The notes: generated by a model not told the origin, from the letters alone. A stretch of DNA of 64,000 bases from Deltaproteobacteria bacterium HGW-Deltaproteobacteria-12 (GCA_002840565.1 PHBK01000024.1:1-64000); one strand, 5' to 3'; counted from the first letter of the stretch, positions 36,641-46,012 are shown. Numbers and translations are program-made.

Positions 36641-38762
36641 CATGGAATCTCCGGCCGCTGCGAACAATGTCCTGCAATATTTGCGGCGGGTGGAAACGCC
36701 CGCCATAGGTTTTCTGCAATGACTCCAGCATCTCCAAAATGCGGGCGGGGCCGATACGATCGATATACCGAAACGGCCCGCCCTCAAAAGGCGGGAATCC
36801 CAAACCGAAAACCGCACCGATGTCCCCGTCCCGCGGGCAGGAAATAATTCCCTCCTGCAGACAGATCAGGGCTTCATTAATCATCATCAGGCTTACCCGC
36901 TGCTGGATCAATTCTGCGTCAAATTTCCGGCGCGGGGCGCCCCCGATGAGTGCATATACCTCTGCGTTGGGGATTTTCTGCCCTTTTTTCTTTTTTCCAT
37001 CGTATCGATAAAACCCTTTCCGGTTCTTTTTGCCGTAATACCCATGGGCAAATAATTGCGGGAGACTGTCCGAACCGGCCATTCCTCTCTGAACAAACAG
37101 TGGCGAGAGCACCTCGGCCACATGCGCTCCTACATCAATGCCCACTTCATCGAGCAGAGCAACCGGGCCGACAGGATAGCCGAACCGGCGCATGGCCAGA
37201 TCTATGTCATTCGGGATTGCCCCTTCTTCCAGCAGCAAAACCACCTCGTTGAGCATGGGCGAAAGGATGCGCGTCGTGTAAAATCCGGGACCGTCTTTTA
37301 CCACAATGCAGGTTTTACCCTGCGAGATTCCCATCTCCAGGGCGGTAGCCGCCACCCAGGGGGCGGTTTTATCGGTAGTGATTATTTCCAGCAGCGGCAT
37401 CCTGGGAACGGGTGAAAAATAGTGCATGCCGATAACATTCTGCGGCCGCCGGCATCCTGCAGCGATATCCGCAATCGGAATTGCCGAAGTGTTGGAAGCA
37501 AAAATAGTATTCTCGTCTGCCGCCTCCTCCACATCGGACAGAACGCGCTTTTTCAGTGCGAGATCCTCAAATACGGCCTCCACAACCAGCTCAGTATTTT
37601 TAAAAAGGGAATAAGTGTCCGTGGGAACTAGCTTCCCGTACTGGACATCCCGTTCAAAAGGAACAATGGCGCCCGACCGCGCTTTTTTATCCAATCCCTT
37701 CCAGATTTCTTTCATTCCCCGGGCGGCGGCATCAAGACTTACATCCTTCAGCAGGATTGTGTCGCTGACCGATGCCGAGACCGCTGCAATCCCCTGCCCC
37801 ATCAATCCGGTTCCGATGATTGCCAGTTTTCCCACCTTCCGGGCCAGTTCTTTTTGCGGATTTTTTTTCATATCGGCCATACCAAAAAAAAGGCTCATCA
37901 GAGCTTTGGACTGCGAGCTGACAACCAGTTTCGCCAGGAGTTCAATCTCTTTTTTCAGGCCTGCGGCCTTCCCGTGTTTCTGCCCCTCCTCCACCGCTTC
38001 GATGATCGCGTAAGGAGCGGGGTAGCAGCCGTAAGTCTGGCGGGCAATCATTTTACGGGCCTGCGCAAAGACAACGGCCCTGCCCACGGGGTTGGATTCC
38101 AGAAGGAAAGAGACAAAAGACCGCTGTCGCTTTCTTTTGCTGCTGCCTTTTCTCGCCAGCTCCAGCGCTTTCTTGACGGCCGTCTCCTTCGCGCCATAGG
38201 GTGCAATAAGTTCGTCAACCAGCCCGGCCTTTTTGGCTTTTTTTGCCCGCAGGTTTTTTGCCGTCAGCAGCATGGGGAGCGCAGCCGTAAGTCCGATCAG
38301 CCGGGGCAGCCTCTGCGTACCGCCGCCGGCGGGCAGAAGGCCGAGCTGAACTTCCGGGAAACCCAGAACGGTTTGCGGGGAGTTGACGGCCATACGGTAG
38401 TTACAGGCCAGCGCCAGTTCCAGGCCGCCGCCAAGGCAGTTGCCCGCAATACAGGCAACCACCGGAATTTTCATATTTTCCAGATCATTGAGAATAGAGT
38501 GACCCAAGGCTATGTAAGCGACAACCTCCTCCTTGGTGCGCATGGCTTGAAGTTCATCAATGGCCGCACCGACAACAAAATTATCCTGTTTACCGCTGAC
38601 AATAACCATACCGGCAACTTTCGGGTCGTTACTGATGCTCTGAAGATTAGCGGCCACTTCCCTGAGCAGCCCCGATGATATCTTGTTTACTTTACCGTCC
38701 GGACAATCAACAGTGACAACAGCGATTCCTTCTTTTGTTATTTCCAGCGCAAGGTTATTCAT
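36633..38762 (-). CDS. Bifunctional enoyl-CoA hydratase/3-hydroxyacyl-CoA dehydrogenase (FadJ/FadB-like)
   Basis: A 709-residue beta-oxidation protein. The crotonase half (residues 1-190) has both catalytic glutamates, in GGGLELALACNYR and GFPEVQLGLLPAGGGTQRLPRL. The dehydrogenase half begins near 310 with the NAD motif LAIIGTGLMGQGIAAVSA, has the catalytic His in VIGMHYFSPVPRMPLLEII, and ends with two C-terminal HDH helices domains. It hydrates trans-2-enoyl-CoA and oxidises the 3-hydroxyacyl-CoA. It lies between thiolase and CoA transferase in one operon and could also act on cyclic enoyl-CoA (BadK/BadH roles) given the BadI-like gene. Confidence 0.93.
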   Translation of the reverse strand: MNNLALEITKEGIAVVTVDCPDGKVNKISSGLLREVAANLQSISNDPKVAGMVIVSGKQDNFVVGAAIDELQAMRTKEEVVAYIALGHSILNDLENMKIPVVACIAGNCLGGGLELALACNYRMAVNSPQTVLGFPEVQLGLLPAGGGTQRLPRLIGLTAALPMLLTAKNLRAKKAKKAGLVDELIAPYGAKETAVKKALELARKGSSKRKRQRSFVSFLLESNPVGRAVVFAQARKMIARQTYGCYPAPYAIIEAVEEGQKHGKAAGLKKEIELLAKLVVSSQSKALMSLFFGMADMKKNPQKELARKVGKLAIIGTGLMGQGIAAVSASVSDTILLKDVSLDAAARGMKEIWKGLDKKARSGAIVPFERDVQYGKLVPTDTYSLFKNTELVVEAVFEDLALKKRVLSDVEEAADENTIFASNTSAIPIADIAAGCRRPQNVIGMHYFSPVPRMPLLEIITTDKTAPWVAATALEMGISQGKTCIVVKDGPGFYTTRILSPMLNEVVLLLEEGAIPNDIDLAMRRFGYPVGPVALLDEVGIDVGAHVAEVLSPLFVQRGMAGSDSLPQLFAHGYYGKKNRKGFYRYDGKKKKGQKIPNAEVYALIGGAPRRKFDAELIQQRVSLMMINEALICLQEGIISCPRDGDIGAVFGLGFPPFEGGPFRYIDRIGPARILEMLESLQKTYGGRFHPPQILQDIVRSGRRFHDE

Positions 38763-38780
38763 GTTTATCCCACCTCTGGG

Positions 38781-40088
38781 CTATTGTGCGTTTTCCAGAA
38801 TAATAACATTCCCTATCCCTCCGGCGCCGCATGCGCCCACCAGGCCAAACCGCGCGTTTTCCTCCTGCATCCGGTTGCAGCAACTGGCAATCAGCCTGCC
38901 GCCAGTCGCCCCGAAAGGATGGCCGATGGAAAGAGAGCCGCCCCGCGTGTTGAGTATGTCGCGGTCAATGGTTCCCATTGGGCCTTGCAGTCCCAGCCTT
39001 TCCCTGCACCATTTTTCCGATTCCATGTAACGGATGTTGGCGAGAATCTGGGCGGCAAAAGCTTCGTGTATTTCCAGAACCTTAATGTCGGCAAGTGTTA
39101 TTGTCTCTTTCTTCAGTACCCGCGCAGTGGCAAAGGCCGGCCCCAGAAGCAGTTCCTCCCAGGGATCGGATCCCCCCTGGGAATATGAACGGATGTAAGC
39201 CAGAGGTTTCAGCCCCAGAGATTTGGCTTTTGATTCCTTCATCAGCAGCACTGCCGATGCTCCATCGGTGAGAAACGAAGCATTGGCGGCCGTGACGGTC
39301 CCATAGCGCCGGTCGAAGGCCGGTTTTATCGCGGCCAGCTTTTCGGCAGTGGCGTCACCCCGCGGTCCGTTATCTTCAGTAACAACCTGGCCCGTCCGGG
39401 GCAGCACAACCGGAACTACTTCCTTTTTCATAACTCCCGTTTTGATGGCCGCAGCGGCCAGACGGTGGGAACGGGCGGCATAGTCGTCCTGCTCTTTTCT
39501 GGTAATTCCCAGGCGTCGCGCCAGCCTGTCGGCATTTTCGCCCATAGTAAGCCCCGTGGAATATTCAGCAATGGCCGGTTTTTCCGGTGTAAGAAAATCC
39601 TTGATCTTCATGCCGCGCAGCAGTTTGAACTTTCCGGCAAGGCTTTTGGGACGCCGATACAGAGTGAGATCGAGAAGAAAACGCCGGTAGCGCTTCGATA
39701 TTTTAATTACAGGATCGGACATGGATTCCGTGCCGCCGGCGATGACCGTATCCGCCTGGCCGGATTTAATCATATCGCAGGCGGAAGTAACGGCGACGTT
39801 TGCCGAAACGCAGGCTGCCGTGCACGTATGCGACGGTATCGAGACGGGAAGGCCCGCGCCGAGCATGATCTCCCGCGCCACATTGGTTGTGGCGACATCC
39901 GCCATAACCGTCCCTATTATTGCGTAATCAATTATGGACGGATCAATTCCCGTTCTCGCGACCAGACCCTTCACCGCGCAGCGTCCCAGTTCCCAGGCCA
40001 TCAGATCATAATAGGCCGTGCCGGAGCGCAGGAACGGCGTCCGGCAGGCATCGATCACGGCTACTCGGTCCTGATTCCCCGTGCTCAT
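38781..40088 (-). CDS. Acetyl-CoA acyltransferase (thiolase, FadI-like)
   Basis: A 435-residue thiolase. The nucleophilic Cys lies in SHTCTAACVSANVAVTSAC, the His in SIGHPFGATGGRL and the second catalytic Cys in LVGACGAGGIGN. The length and insert pattern fit FadI-type degradative thiolases. It cleaves 3-ketoacyl-CoA with CoA to acetyl-CoA and a shortened acyl-CoA. Its ATG overlaps the stop of the CoA ligase (ATGA), and fadJ starts 18 bases further on: a classic thiolase-FadJ pair. Confidence 0.92.
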   Translation of the reverse strand: MSTGNQDRVAVIDACRTPFLRSGTAYYDLMAWELGRCAVKGLVARTGIDPSIIDYAIIGTVMADVATTNVAREIMLGAGLPVSIPSHTCTAACVSANVAVTSACDMIKSGQADTVIAGGTESMSDPVIKISKRYRRFLLDLTLYRRPKSLAGKFKLLRGMKIKDFLTPEKPAIAEYSTGLTMGENADRLARRLGITRKEQDDYAARSHRLAAAAIKTGVMKKEVVPVVLPRTGQVVTEDNGPRGDATAEKLAAIKPAFDRRYGTVTAANASFLTDGASAVLLMKESKAKSLGLKPLAYIRSYSQGGSDPWEELLLGPAFATARVLKKETITLADIKVLEIHEAFAAQILANIRYMESEKWCRERLGLQGPMGTIDRDILNTRGGSLSIGHPFGATGGRLIASCCNRMQEENARFGLVGACGAGGIGNVIILENAQ

Positions 40089-41722
40089 GATTTGCCTCTT
40101 TTGTGCAGAATTTCCGGCAGAATTGTTTCCCGAAGTTTTTTCTTGTTGAATTTACCGACGCTGGTTTTGGGAATTTCCGCAAGAAAAACTATTTCGTCGG
40201 GAATCCACCATTTGGCAACCTTATCTTTCAGATAGTTCTGTATATCCTCTTTGGTAATTGTCTGTGCAGCATCGGGCTTCGGCACAACACAGGCCAGCGG
40301 CCGCTCCTGCCATTTATCATCCGGCAGCGCAATAACCGCCGCCTCCAGCACCTTGGAAAATCCCATAATGGCGTTTTCCAGATCAATGGAGGAAATCCAC
40401 TCGCCGGCGCTCTTGATCAGATCTTTCGTCCGGTCCACAAGAGTTATATAACCTTCCTGATTCATTGTTCCGATGTCAGCGGTATGAAACCAGCCGTCCC
40501 GGAATGTAACGGCACTTTGCCCGGGGTCTTTATAGTATTCAGAGGCAATCCACGGCCCGCGCACCAGAACTTCTCCCATTTCCTTGCCGTCCATTTGCAC
40601 TTCCCGGCCTGTTTCCATATTGACCAGTTTTACATCCAGCCCGGCTACGGGCATGCCAGCCGTAGTCCGGACATTAATCTTTTCATCAACGCTCAGTGCT
40701 TCCATATAACTTTTGGGAACGGACAGAGTAACCACCGGCGATGTTTCCGTAGCGCCGTAGCCCTGGGAAATTATCACGCCGTATTTCTTTTCAAAGGATT
40801 CAATAAGATGGCGCGGCATCGCCGATCCGCCGGAGAAAAAGTTGCGCACAGAAGAGAAATCATGTTCTCCGCCACTTTCCAGATAGGCGTGGAGCATAAT
40901 CCAGATGGTCGGCACACCGCAGGAAAAGGTTACTTTCTCTTCGGCAATGATCCGGCACAGCGCCGCCATATCGAGAATCTGTCTTCCGGGCAGAACCTGT
41001 TTCATTCCGGCCATGACGCCGGTAAAAGGTGCTCCCCAGGCGTTGGCATGAAACATGGGTACGATATGCAAAGTGCAATCTTTCTCCTGAGTGCCCAGGG
41101 CGACGCCGGTGGCAAAAGAGTGCAAAACCAGCCCGCGATGACTGTAGACAACACCTTTGGGATCGCCGGTTGTTGCCGAGGTATAGCAGATCAGGCAGGG
41201 CTCGTTTTCATCCCGATCCACCGGGAAATCATAGGTATCCGGAAAATCTTTGATCAGATCGTCATAGAGAACGACGGGGGAAAGAGTCGTCTGCGGCATC
41301 ACTCCGGATTGCGAAAGAATGACATACTGCTCGACTGTTTTGAGCTGATCCTTCAGGGGCTCGATCAGGAAATAAACATCTTCGTCTATAAAGAGAATAC
41401 GATCTTCGGCATGATTGATAATGTAAACCAGATTTTCCGCGGAAAGGCGGATGTTGAGAGTGTGCAAAACAGCCCCCATGCAGGGAACGCCAAAGTACAG
41501 CTCCATATGACGATGATTGTTTAAAGAGAAGGAGGCAACCCGATCCCCTTTTTTGATGCCCAGCGCGCAAAGAGCATGCGCCAGCCGGCTTGTGCGCCTG
41601 TACCATTCGGCATAATTATAACGGAAGGTGCCTCCGGCGTAAACAGAGACAATCTCCTTCCCGGGGTAATACTTGGCCGCGTGCTGCATGAAATTGGTCA
41701 GTAACAAAGGATAATTCATCAT
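40085..41722 (-). CDS. AMP-dependent acyl-CoA ligase (medium/long-chain type)
   Basis: A 545-residue ANL ligase with P-loop CYTSATTGDPKGVVYSHRGL, QGYGATETSPVV, GWFHTADIGTMNQEGYITLVDRTKDLIKSAGEWIS and C-terminal KTSVGKFNKKKLRE. The start is ATG 41722, 8 bases after GGAGG, or the next codon. It is the second gene of the operon after the acyl-CoA dehydrogenase and activates the operon's acid substrate. The N-terminal half resembles medium-chain/DmdB-type ligases. Confidence 0.9.
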   Translation of the reverse strand: MMNYPLLLTNFMQHAAKYYPGKEIVSVYAGGTFRYNYAEWYRRTSRLAHALCALGIKKGDRVASFSLNNHRHMELYFGVPCMGAVLHTLNIRLSAENLVYIINHAEDRILFIDEDVYFLIEPLKDQLKTVEQYVILSQSGVMPQTTLSPVVLYDDLIKDFPDTYDFPVDRDENEPCLICYTSATTGDPKGVVYSHRGLVLHSFATGVALGTQEKDCTLHIVPMFHANAWGAPFTGVMAGMKQVLPGRQILDMAALCRIIAEEKVTFSCGVPTIWIMLHAYLESGGEHDFSSVRNFFSGGSAMPRHLIESFEKKYGVIISQGYGATETSPVVTLSVPKSYMEALSVDEKINVRTTAGMPVAGLDVKLVNMETGREVQMDGKEMGEVLVRGPWIASEYYKDPGQSAVTFRDGWFHTADIGTMNQEGYITLVDRTKDLIKSAGEWISSIDLENAIMGFSKVLEAAVIALPDDKWQERPLACVVPKPDAAQTITKEDIQNYLKDKVAKWWIPDEIVFLAEIPKTSVGKFNKKKLRETILPEILHKRGKS

Positions 41723-41782
41723 CGCTCCAACCTCCTTGCGCCGCAAAGCGCTCTTAGCAACTGTTGAATAAATTAATTTTGC

Positions 41783-42925
41783 CTATAACCCCATAAACCT
41801 TGCCGCAATCGTTTTCATGATTTCATTTGTTCCGGCGAAAATCCGCGTTACCCGAATATCCCGCCAGGCGCGGGCAATGGGATATTCCTCGCAATATCCG
41901 TATCCCCCGTGCAGTTGGAGACAGCGGTCGGCGACACGAAAAGCCATATCCGTTGTCCAGTATTTCGCCATCGACACCTCCAGAACAATATTCTTGCCTT
42001 CAATATGATCCATGACCAGTTTGTCCACGAAAGTACGCCCAATTTTAGCCTCGGTCGCCATCTCGACAATTTCGAATTGGACATGCTGAAATTTGGACAG
42101 GGGGCGCCCGAAAGCGTTGCGCTCCCGGCAATACTTGACGGCAAGTTCCACGATGTACTCTGCCGCCATCACGGCGCCGACGGCGCAAACAAGACGTTCC
42201 TGCTGGAGCTTCATCATCAGCTTCAGAAATCCGCTGCCTTTACCTCCGAGGCGGTTTTCCTGCGGAATCCGGCAATCCGTAAAGTAAAGCTCCGCCGTAT
42301 CCTGACTGTGCCAGCCGATTTTCTTGATCTGCTTTCCTTTTTCAAAGCCGGGAGTCCCGGCCTCAACAAGGTAAAGATCAACTGCTTTATGCTCCTGCTG
42401 CACCTTCGGATCGCGGGCGGCGACAATGACTAAATCGCTGTTGATACCGTTGCTGATAAATGTTTTCTGTCCGTTGAGAATAACCTGGTCACCATCCTCC
42501 GTGGCGGTTGTTTTGATGGCGGCCAGATCGCTGCCGGTATTCGGCTCCGTCATGGCCACGGCGGTGATGATGTCTCCGGAAACGCAGCCGGGAAGATATT
42601 TTTTCTTCTGCTCTTCGGAGGCAAAGGAGTTGATGTAGGGAACACAGATGTCGCTGTGCAGGGATGCCGCCAGCCCCGAGAAGTTGCATTTGGTAAGCTC
42701 TTCACAGACGATGACGGAATAGAGAAAATCGCCACCGGCCCCCCCGTATTCCTCGGCAATATCGGTGCATAAAAACCCCTGCTCTCCCATCTTTTTCCAG
42801 AAGATGCGGGGAACGATGCCGGATTCCTCCCATTCTTCGATGTGGGGCACAATTTCACGGTCGAGAAATTTCCGGAGGCTCTCCCGGAAAATACCATGTT
42901 CTGCAGTATAGGGAATAATGTTCAT
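41783..42925 (-). CDS. Acyl-CoA dehydrogenase
   Basis: A 380-residue FAD enzyme of the ACAD family: AMTEPNTGSDLAAIKTTA and FISNGINSDLVIVAARD in the middle domain, RNAFGRPLSKFQHVQFEIVEMAT, then CLQLHGGYGYCEEYPIARAWRDIRVTRIFAGTNEIMK. The catalytic Glu is expected in YCEEYPIARAWRD. It introduces the 2,3-double bond in acyl-CoA and passes electrons to ETF. First gene of the seven-gene operon; GAGGAGG precedes the ATG. AliB-type cyclohexanecarboxyl-CoA dehydrogenation is possible in this context. Confidence 0.92.
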   Translation of the reverse strand: MNIIPYTAEHGIFRESLRKFLDREIVPHIEEWEESGIVPRIFWKKMGEQGFLCTDIAEEYGGAGGDFLYSVIVCEELTKCNFSGLAASLHSDICVPYINSFASEEQKKKYLPGCVSGDIITAVAMTEPNTGSDLAAIKTTATEDGDQVILNGQKTFISNGINSDLVIVAARDPKVQQEHKAVDLYLVEAGTPGFEKGKQIKKIGWHSQDTAELYFTDCRIPQENRLGGKGSGFLKLMMKLQQERLVCAVGAVMAAEYIVELAVKYCRERNAFGRPLSKFQHVQFEIVEMATEAKIGRTFVDKLVMDHIEGKNIVLEVSMAKYWTTDMAFRVADRCLQLHGGYGYCEEYPIARAWRDIRVTRIFAGTNEIMKTIAARFMGL

Positions 42926-43100
42926 GCGCTTTCTTCCTCCTCTTCTTTCAGGCTTTCAAGCCTGTTCTCTGGCAAACCTGGTTTCCCGGTCTGACTGCAT
43001 CGGGGACGAAACGAACATTGGAGAAAAAATAAAAGGGCTAGGAATTACTGTGTGCTGCTCTACCCATAATCGCGTCCGGTAAATCTTCATTTGGTGTGCA

Positions 43101-43129
43101 AATATAAGAGGAACATGCTGATATGTCAA
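43101..43129 (-). promoter_or_regulatory. Sigma70 promoter of the acd-to-abfD operon
   Basis: Minus strand: TTGACA (43129-43124), 17-base spacer, TATATT (43106-43101). It leaves a leader of about 165 bases before the acyl-CoA dehydrogenase ATG. I see no clear palindrome over the -10 box. Confidence 0.8.
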
Positions 43130-43160
43130 CGAAATAATTATATTGGAACTGATTGACAAA

Positions 43161-45320
43161 TTATTTAAACGGGATTTTTTCCCCTCCGGAAGCAACCTCC
43201 ACCTTTTTGTATGTCCCTGTCAGCCAGTTATTCAGATCAGAGCAATACCATTGGGAAAACCTGCGGTCGGAAGGGCCGCCGGCCATGTTGGTATAAATGT
43301 CATCCGTAGCAAGATCCGTCACCATCCGAAACGACGGGGCAAAGCTTGTCTGCCGTCCCGCGCTTTCAAATATCTGACCCTGATGAGGCGTCGCCAGGCT
43401 CCCGATGATAGTGATGGGGCCCCGGTCAAATCCAAGAAACCGGGGAAGTTTGCCGTTGAAAAGGATGTTTTTCAGGACCAGTTTCCGCAAATCACCCCAT
43501 TTTGGGACCGGCCCCTGCAGGGCTTTTTCCGCCGCCTGCAAATAGATATCTTCTCTTTTCCTGCCGCCAAACCAGTGTGATTTTTCCGCAAGGAGGATGC
43601 GGTCAAAATTGATATAAAAATCATTGAATATTCCGGTATGCTCTTCCAGGTATTCAGCGGCCATCCGGCCGAAACCGCTTTCGCCAAAAACCTGTTTGTA
43701 AAGCTCTCTGTAGAAACGGTCAAAAAGACACGCCCCTTCCGAATCGGCGGAATATTGCAGATTCCATTCCTGAAGTACTTTTGCCGATCCGACACCGGAA
43801 AGAAGAGGGGCCAGAATCTTCATGAAGGATTCAGCCTGGGTGGAAAATACATCGTGCTGTATTTTGTACATATCCTCACGGGTGATTTTATTCTTTGCCG
43901 CCAGCAGGCTGCCGATCCGGTCGGAACGGTAGGGGCCCATCCCGACATTGATCGGACTGACTTTGCCCAATTCATTCAGATCCTGGTTGGATGTAACAAA
44001 ATAGCCGCTTTCCGGATTATAGCAGCGGGGAAGGTCTGCCGGTTTTTCAAAGCCCTGCCAGTTGTTTTTTTCCTCCCAACCCGGCAGAGGCACAAAACCG
44101 CTGACTCCTTCCCGCCTTTTAGGCATCAGGCCCGACATTTGATACCCGATATTCCCCTGGGTATCAGCCAGGACCCAATTCCAGGACGACTCCATATATC
44201 CGAGAATCTCCATCCCTTCCCGGACATTCTTCGCGTCCCACATTTTCACGGCACTGTTATAGGTGACGGCGCCCGAAAAGGACGGAGCCCACGCGGTGGC
44301 TATGTAGCATCCCTCGTCGTAAGGGTTTCCTTCCAGAACCCCGTGCTCGTTTTCATAAAAAATCACTTTGACGGAATCTTTTTTCTTCCTCTTTATTATC
44401 TCTTCTCTGGCGGTAAAGGGGATCCATTTATCCGGCTGCCGCAGATACTCGCCGTTTTTGCATTGTTCAATCCAGGAATCCGTGCTGTCCATGAACGTAT
44501 AGGTGGCGCCCCACGCCAGATCGTGATTCCTGCCGACAAGGATCGCCGGCACACCCGGCATAGTCCCGCCCATGGCGTAGCGGTCTTTTGTTTTCAGCAC
44601 CATTTCACACCAGACATTGGGCAGCCTGTTTACTTCCAGGTGCGGGTCATTGGCTAGAATCGGCTTGCCGGAAGCTGTTTTCCGGCCGGAAACAACCCAG
44701 TTGTTGGACGCCATCATCAGCGGCGCGGCCATATTCCAAAGGGATGCGGGCGATACGATTCGCTCCTGAAGTTTTATCTTTTTAAGAAGATCAATATCCA
44801 GCCCCCCGAGAATGCCCGGGAAGAGTTCGTGCAGTCTTTGTTCATCGATACCGGCCTGGACAAGCTCGATAAAAAGCCTTTCCATTTCCCCCTGAGACTG
44901 CGCCAGTGTCAGGTAGCCGATCATCCGCGAGATAAGGATGGAATCTTCCGTGCTCCACGGTTCGGGGCTATAGCCGAACAGCTTAAACTCCCAGGGAATT
45001 TTCTCCGCAAATAATTTATTGACTCCCCGGTTGTAGGCGTCCGCCGTTTCTCGGGCTGCGGGAGACAATTTCGCGACTTCGGCTGAGGTTGATCCGCCCC
45101 AGTTCATTCTCCGGAAAAACTTGTCGATCTCCAGCATTTCATCACTCGAATCAAGGAGCTCGGATGTCCGTCCCTGGCCGAGAATGCGCATTAGAAGCAT
45201 CTGCATTCCCCGGTCGTTCCCATGCGCATATCCCATCAGTTCAAAGACTTCTCTCCGGTCGTTTCCCTCAACATGGCATACACCGTTCTTATCTCTCCAG
45301 ATTTTACCCTGCATGTCCAT
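43161..45320 (-). CDS. Penicillin acylase family (Ntn) amidohydrolase
   Basis: A 719-residue Ntn-hydrolase precursor. The predicted autocatalytic nucleophile is Ser205 in MMASNNWVVSGRKTASG, followed by KPILANDPHLEVNRLP and GGTMPGVPAILVGRNHDLAWG, all typical of penicillin/acylhomoserine-lactone acylases. Start ATG 45320 has GGAGGAAAT upstream. No signal peptide is visible, unlike most family members, which are periplasmic; the precursor may mature in the cytoplasm. Substrate could be an N-acyl amino compound; the sulfonate cluster 32 kb away is a possible but weak link. A MITE-like insertion lies 76 bases upstream of the start. Confidence 0.87.
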   Translation of the reverse strand: MDMQGKIWRDKNGVCHVEGNDRREVFELMGYAHGNDRGMQMLLMRILGQGRTSELLDSSDEMLEIDKFFRRMNWGGSTSAEVAKLSPAARETADAYNRGVNKLFAEKIPWEFKLFGYSPEPWSTEDSILISRMIGYLTLAQSQGEMERLFIELVQAGIDEQRLHELFPGILGGLDIDLLKKIKLQERIVSPASLWNMAAPLMMASNNWVVSGRKTASGKPILANDPHLEVNRLPNVWCEMVLKTKDRYAMGGTMPGVPAILVGRNHDLAWGATYTFMDSTDSWIEQCKNGEYLRQPDKWIPFTAREEIIKRKKKDSVKVIFYENEHGVLEGNPYDEGCYIATAWAPSFSGAVTYNSAVKMWDAKNVREGMEILGYMESSWNWVLADTQGNIGYQMSGLMPKRREGVSGFVPLPGWEEKNNWQGFEKPADLPRCYNPESGYFVTSNQDLNELGKVSPINVGMGPYRSDRIGSLLAAKNKITREDMYKIQHDVFSTQAESFMKILAPLLSGVGSAKVLQEWNLQYSADSEGACLFDRFYRELYKQVFGESGFGRMAAEYLEEHTGIFNDFYINFDRILLAEKSHWFGGRKREDIYLQAAEKALQGPVPKWGDLRKLVLKNILFNGKLPRFLGFDRGPITIIGSLATPHQGQIFESAGRQTSFAPSFRMVTDLATDDIYTNMAGGPSDRRFSQWYCSDLNNWLTGTYKKVEVASGGEKIPFK

Positions 45321-45347
45321 ATTTCCTCCTTCTGAAATCGGTTGGCA

Positions 45348-45662
45348 AATCAACCACCTCGCAGTAAACTGCGGAGAATTAACGCTCGTCCCGCAGAGAC
45401 TGTGTCGCAATAGCAGAAAGTGCGATCAACATCGTCATGCCGACGGAAGAGACTGTGTCACAATCCACTTCTGTCATTACGAGCCGCCTCTCAGGCGGTG
45501 TGGTAATCTCATGTATTCAGATACTTATGAGATTGCTTCAGTCACTGGCTGAAATTACTGGATTCCCCCGTATCGAGTACGGGGCAGGCTCATCGTCGCG
45601 CTTCGCTGGTACGGAATGACAAAGAAAGTAATTGCGACACAGTCCCGCAGCAGCGGGATTAA
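45348..45662. repeat. Dispersed intergenic repeat, interrupted copy
   Basis: Inverted copy of the repeat at 6564-6624, in two pieces: 45348-45396 and 45642-45662. CCCGCAGCAGCGGGATTAA at 45644-45662 is the exact reverse complement of 6564-6582. The pieces are separated by the element at 45397-45641 and share a duplicated GTCCCGCAG. Confidence 0.8.
45397..45641. mobile_element. MITE-like non-coding element (245 bp) with target-site duplication
   Basis: Flanked by direct 9-bp repeats GTCCCGCAG (45388-45396 and 45642-45650). Near the ends are the inverted sequences GACTGTGTCGCAAT (45398-45411) and ATTGCGACACAGTC (45631-45644). An inner near-copy, GACTGTGTCACAAT, at 45451-45464 suggests a nested or compound structure. 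The inside holds hairpins CCGCCT/AGGCGG, AATCTCAT/ATGAGATT and CCCCGTA/TACGGGG. There is no convincing open frame or transposase, so it would need to be mobilised in trans. Confidence 0.72.
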
Positions 45663-45692
45663 AGGATCTCCATATTCAACTGCGCGGGAACA

Positions 45693-45962
45693 TTATTCCT
45701 CCGGTCCTTCCAATAATTCCCGGATAACCGGCTTTAAATAAATGGAGCTGAGGTCAAAATGCCGCAGCGCCCTTAAGGCAACCTGATTTTTTTCTTTCAC
45801 TGCAGCCCTGGAGTTCAAAAGCAGAATGTATTTCCCTTCAACCCGGCAGAGCCCTCCGGCGCCTGTTGATTCCTCCAGATTGATATTTTCCTCACGCACT
45901 GATATTCCCAGTTTTTCGGCCAGCTCCGTGAGTTGACTTAAAAGGACTTCTTCATTCATCAT
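45693..45962 (-). CDS. Small conserved-looking protein, function unknown
   Basis: 89 residues, with an acidic helical start (EEVLLSQLTELAEKLGISVREENINLEE), a short beta segment GGLCRVEGKYILLLNSRA and a helical C-terminus (YLKPVIRELLEGPEE). No recognised domain, membrane segment or signal. It lies 50 bases downstream of the 59-residue gene on the same strand and both may form an operon. Coding is supported by regular codon pattern and lack of overlap; no strong ribosome site is visible. Confidence 0.65.
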   Translation of the reverse strand: MMNEEVLLSQLTELAEKLGISVREENINLEESTGAGGLCRVEGKYILLLNSRAAVKEKNQVALRALRHFDLSSIYLKPVIRELLEGPEE

Positions 45963-46012
45963 TCGCTGGAAGCACCCTGCCCGTTCTCTGAGACATTGTT
46001 CAGAAAGCGAAA

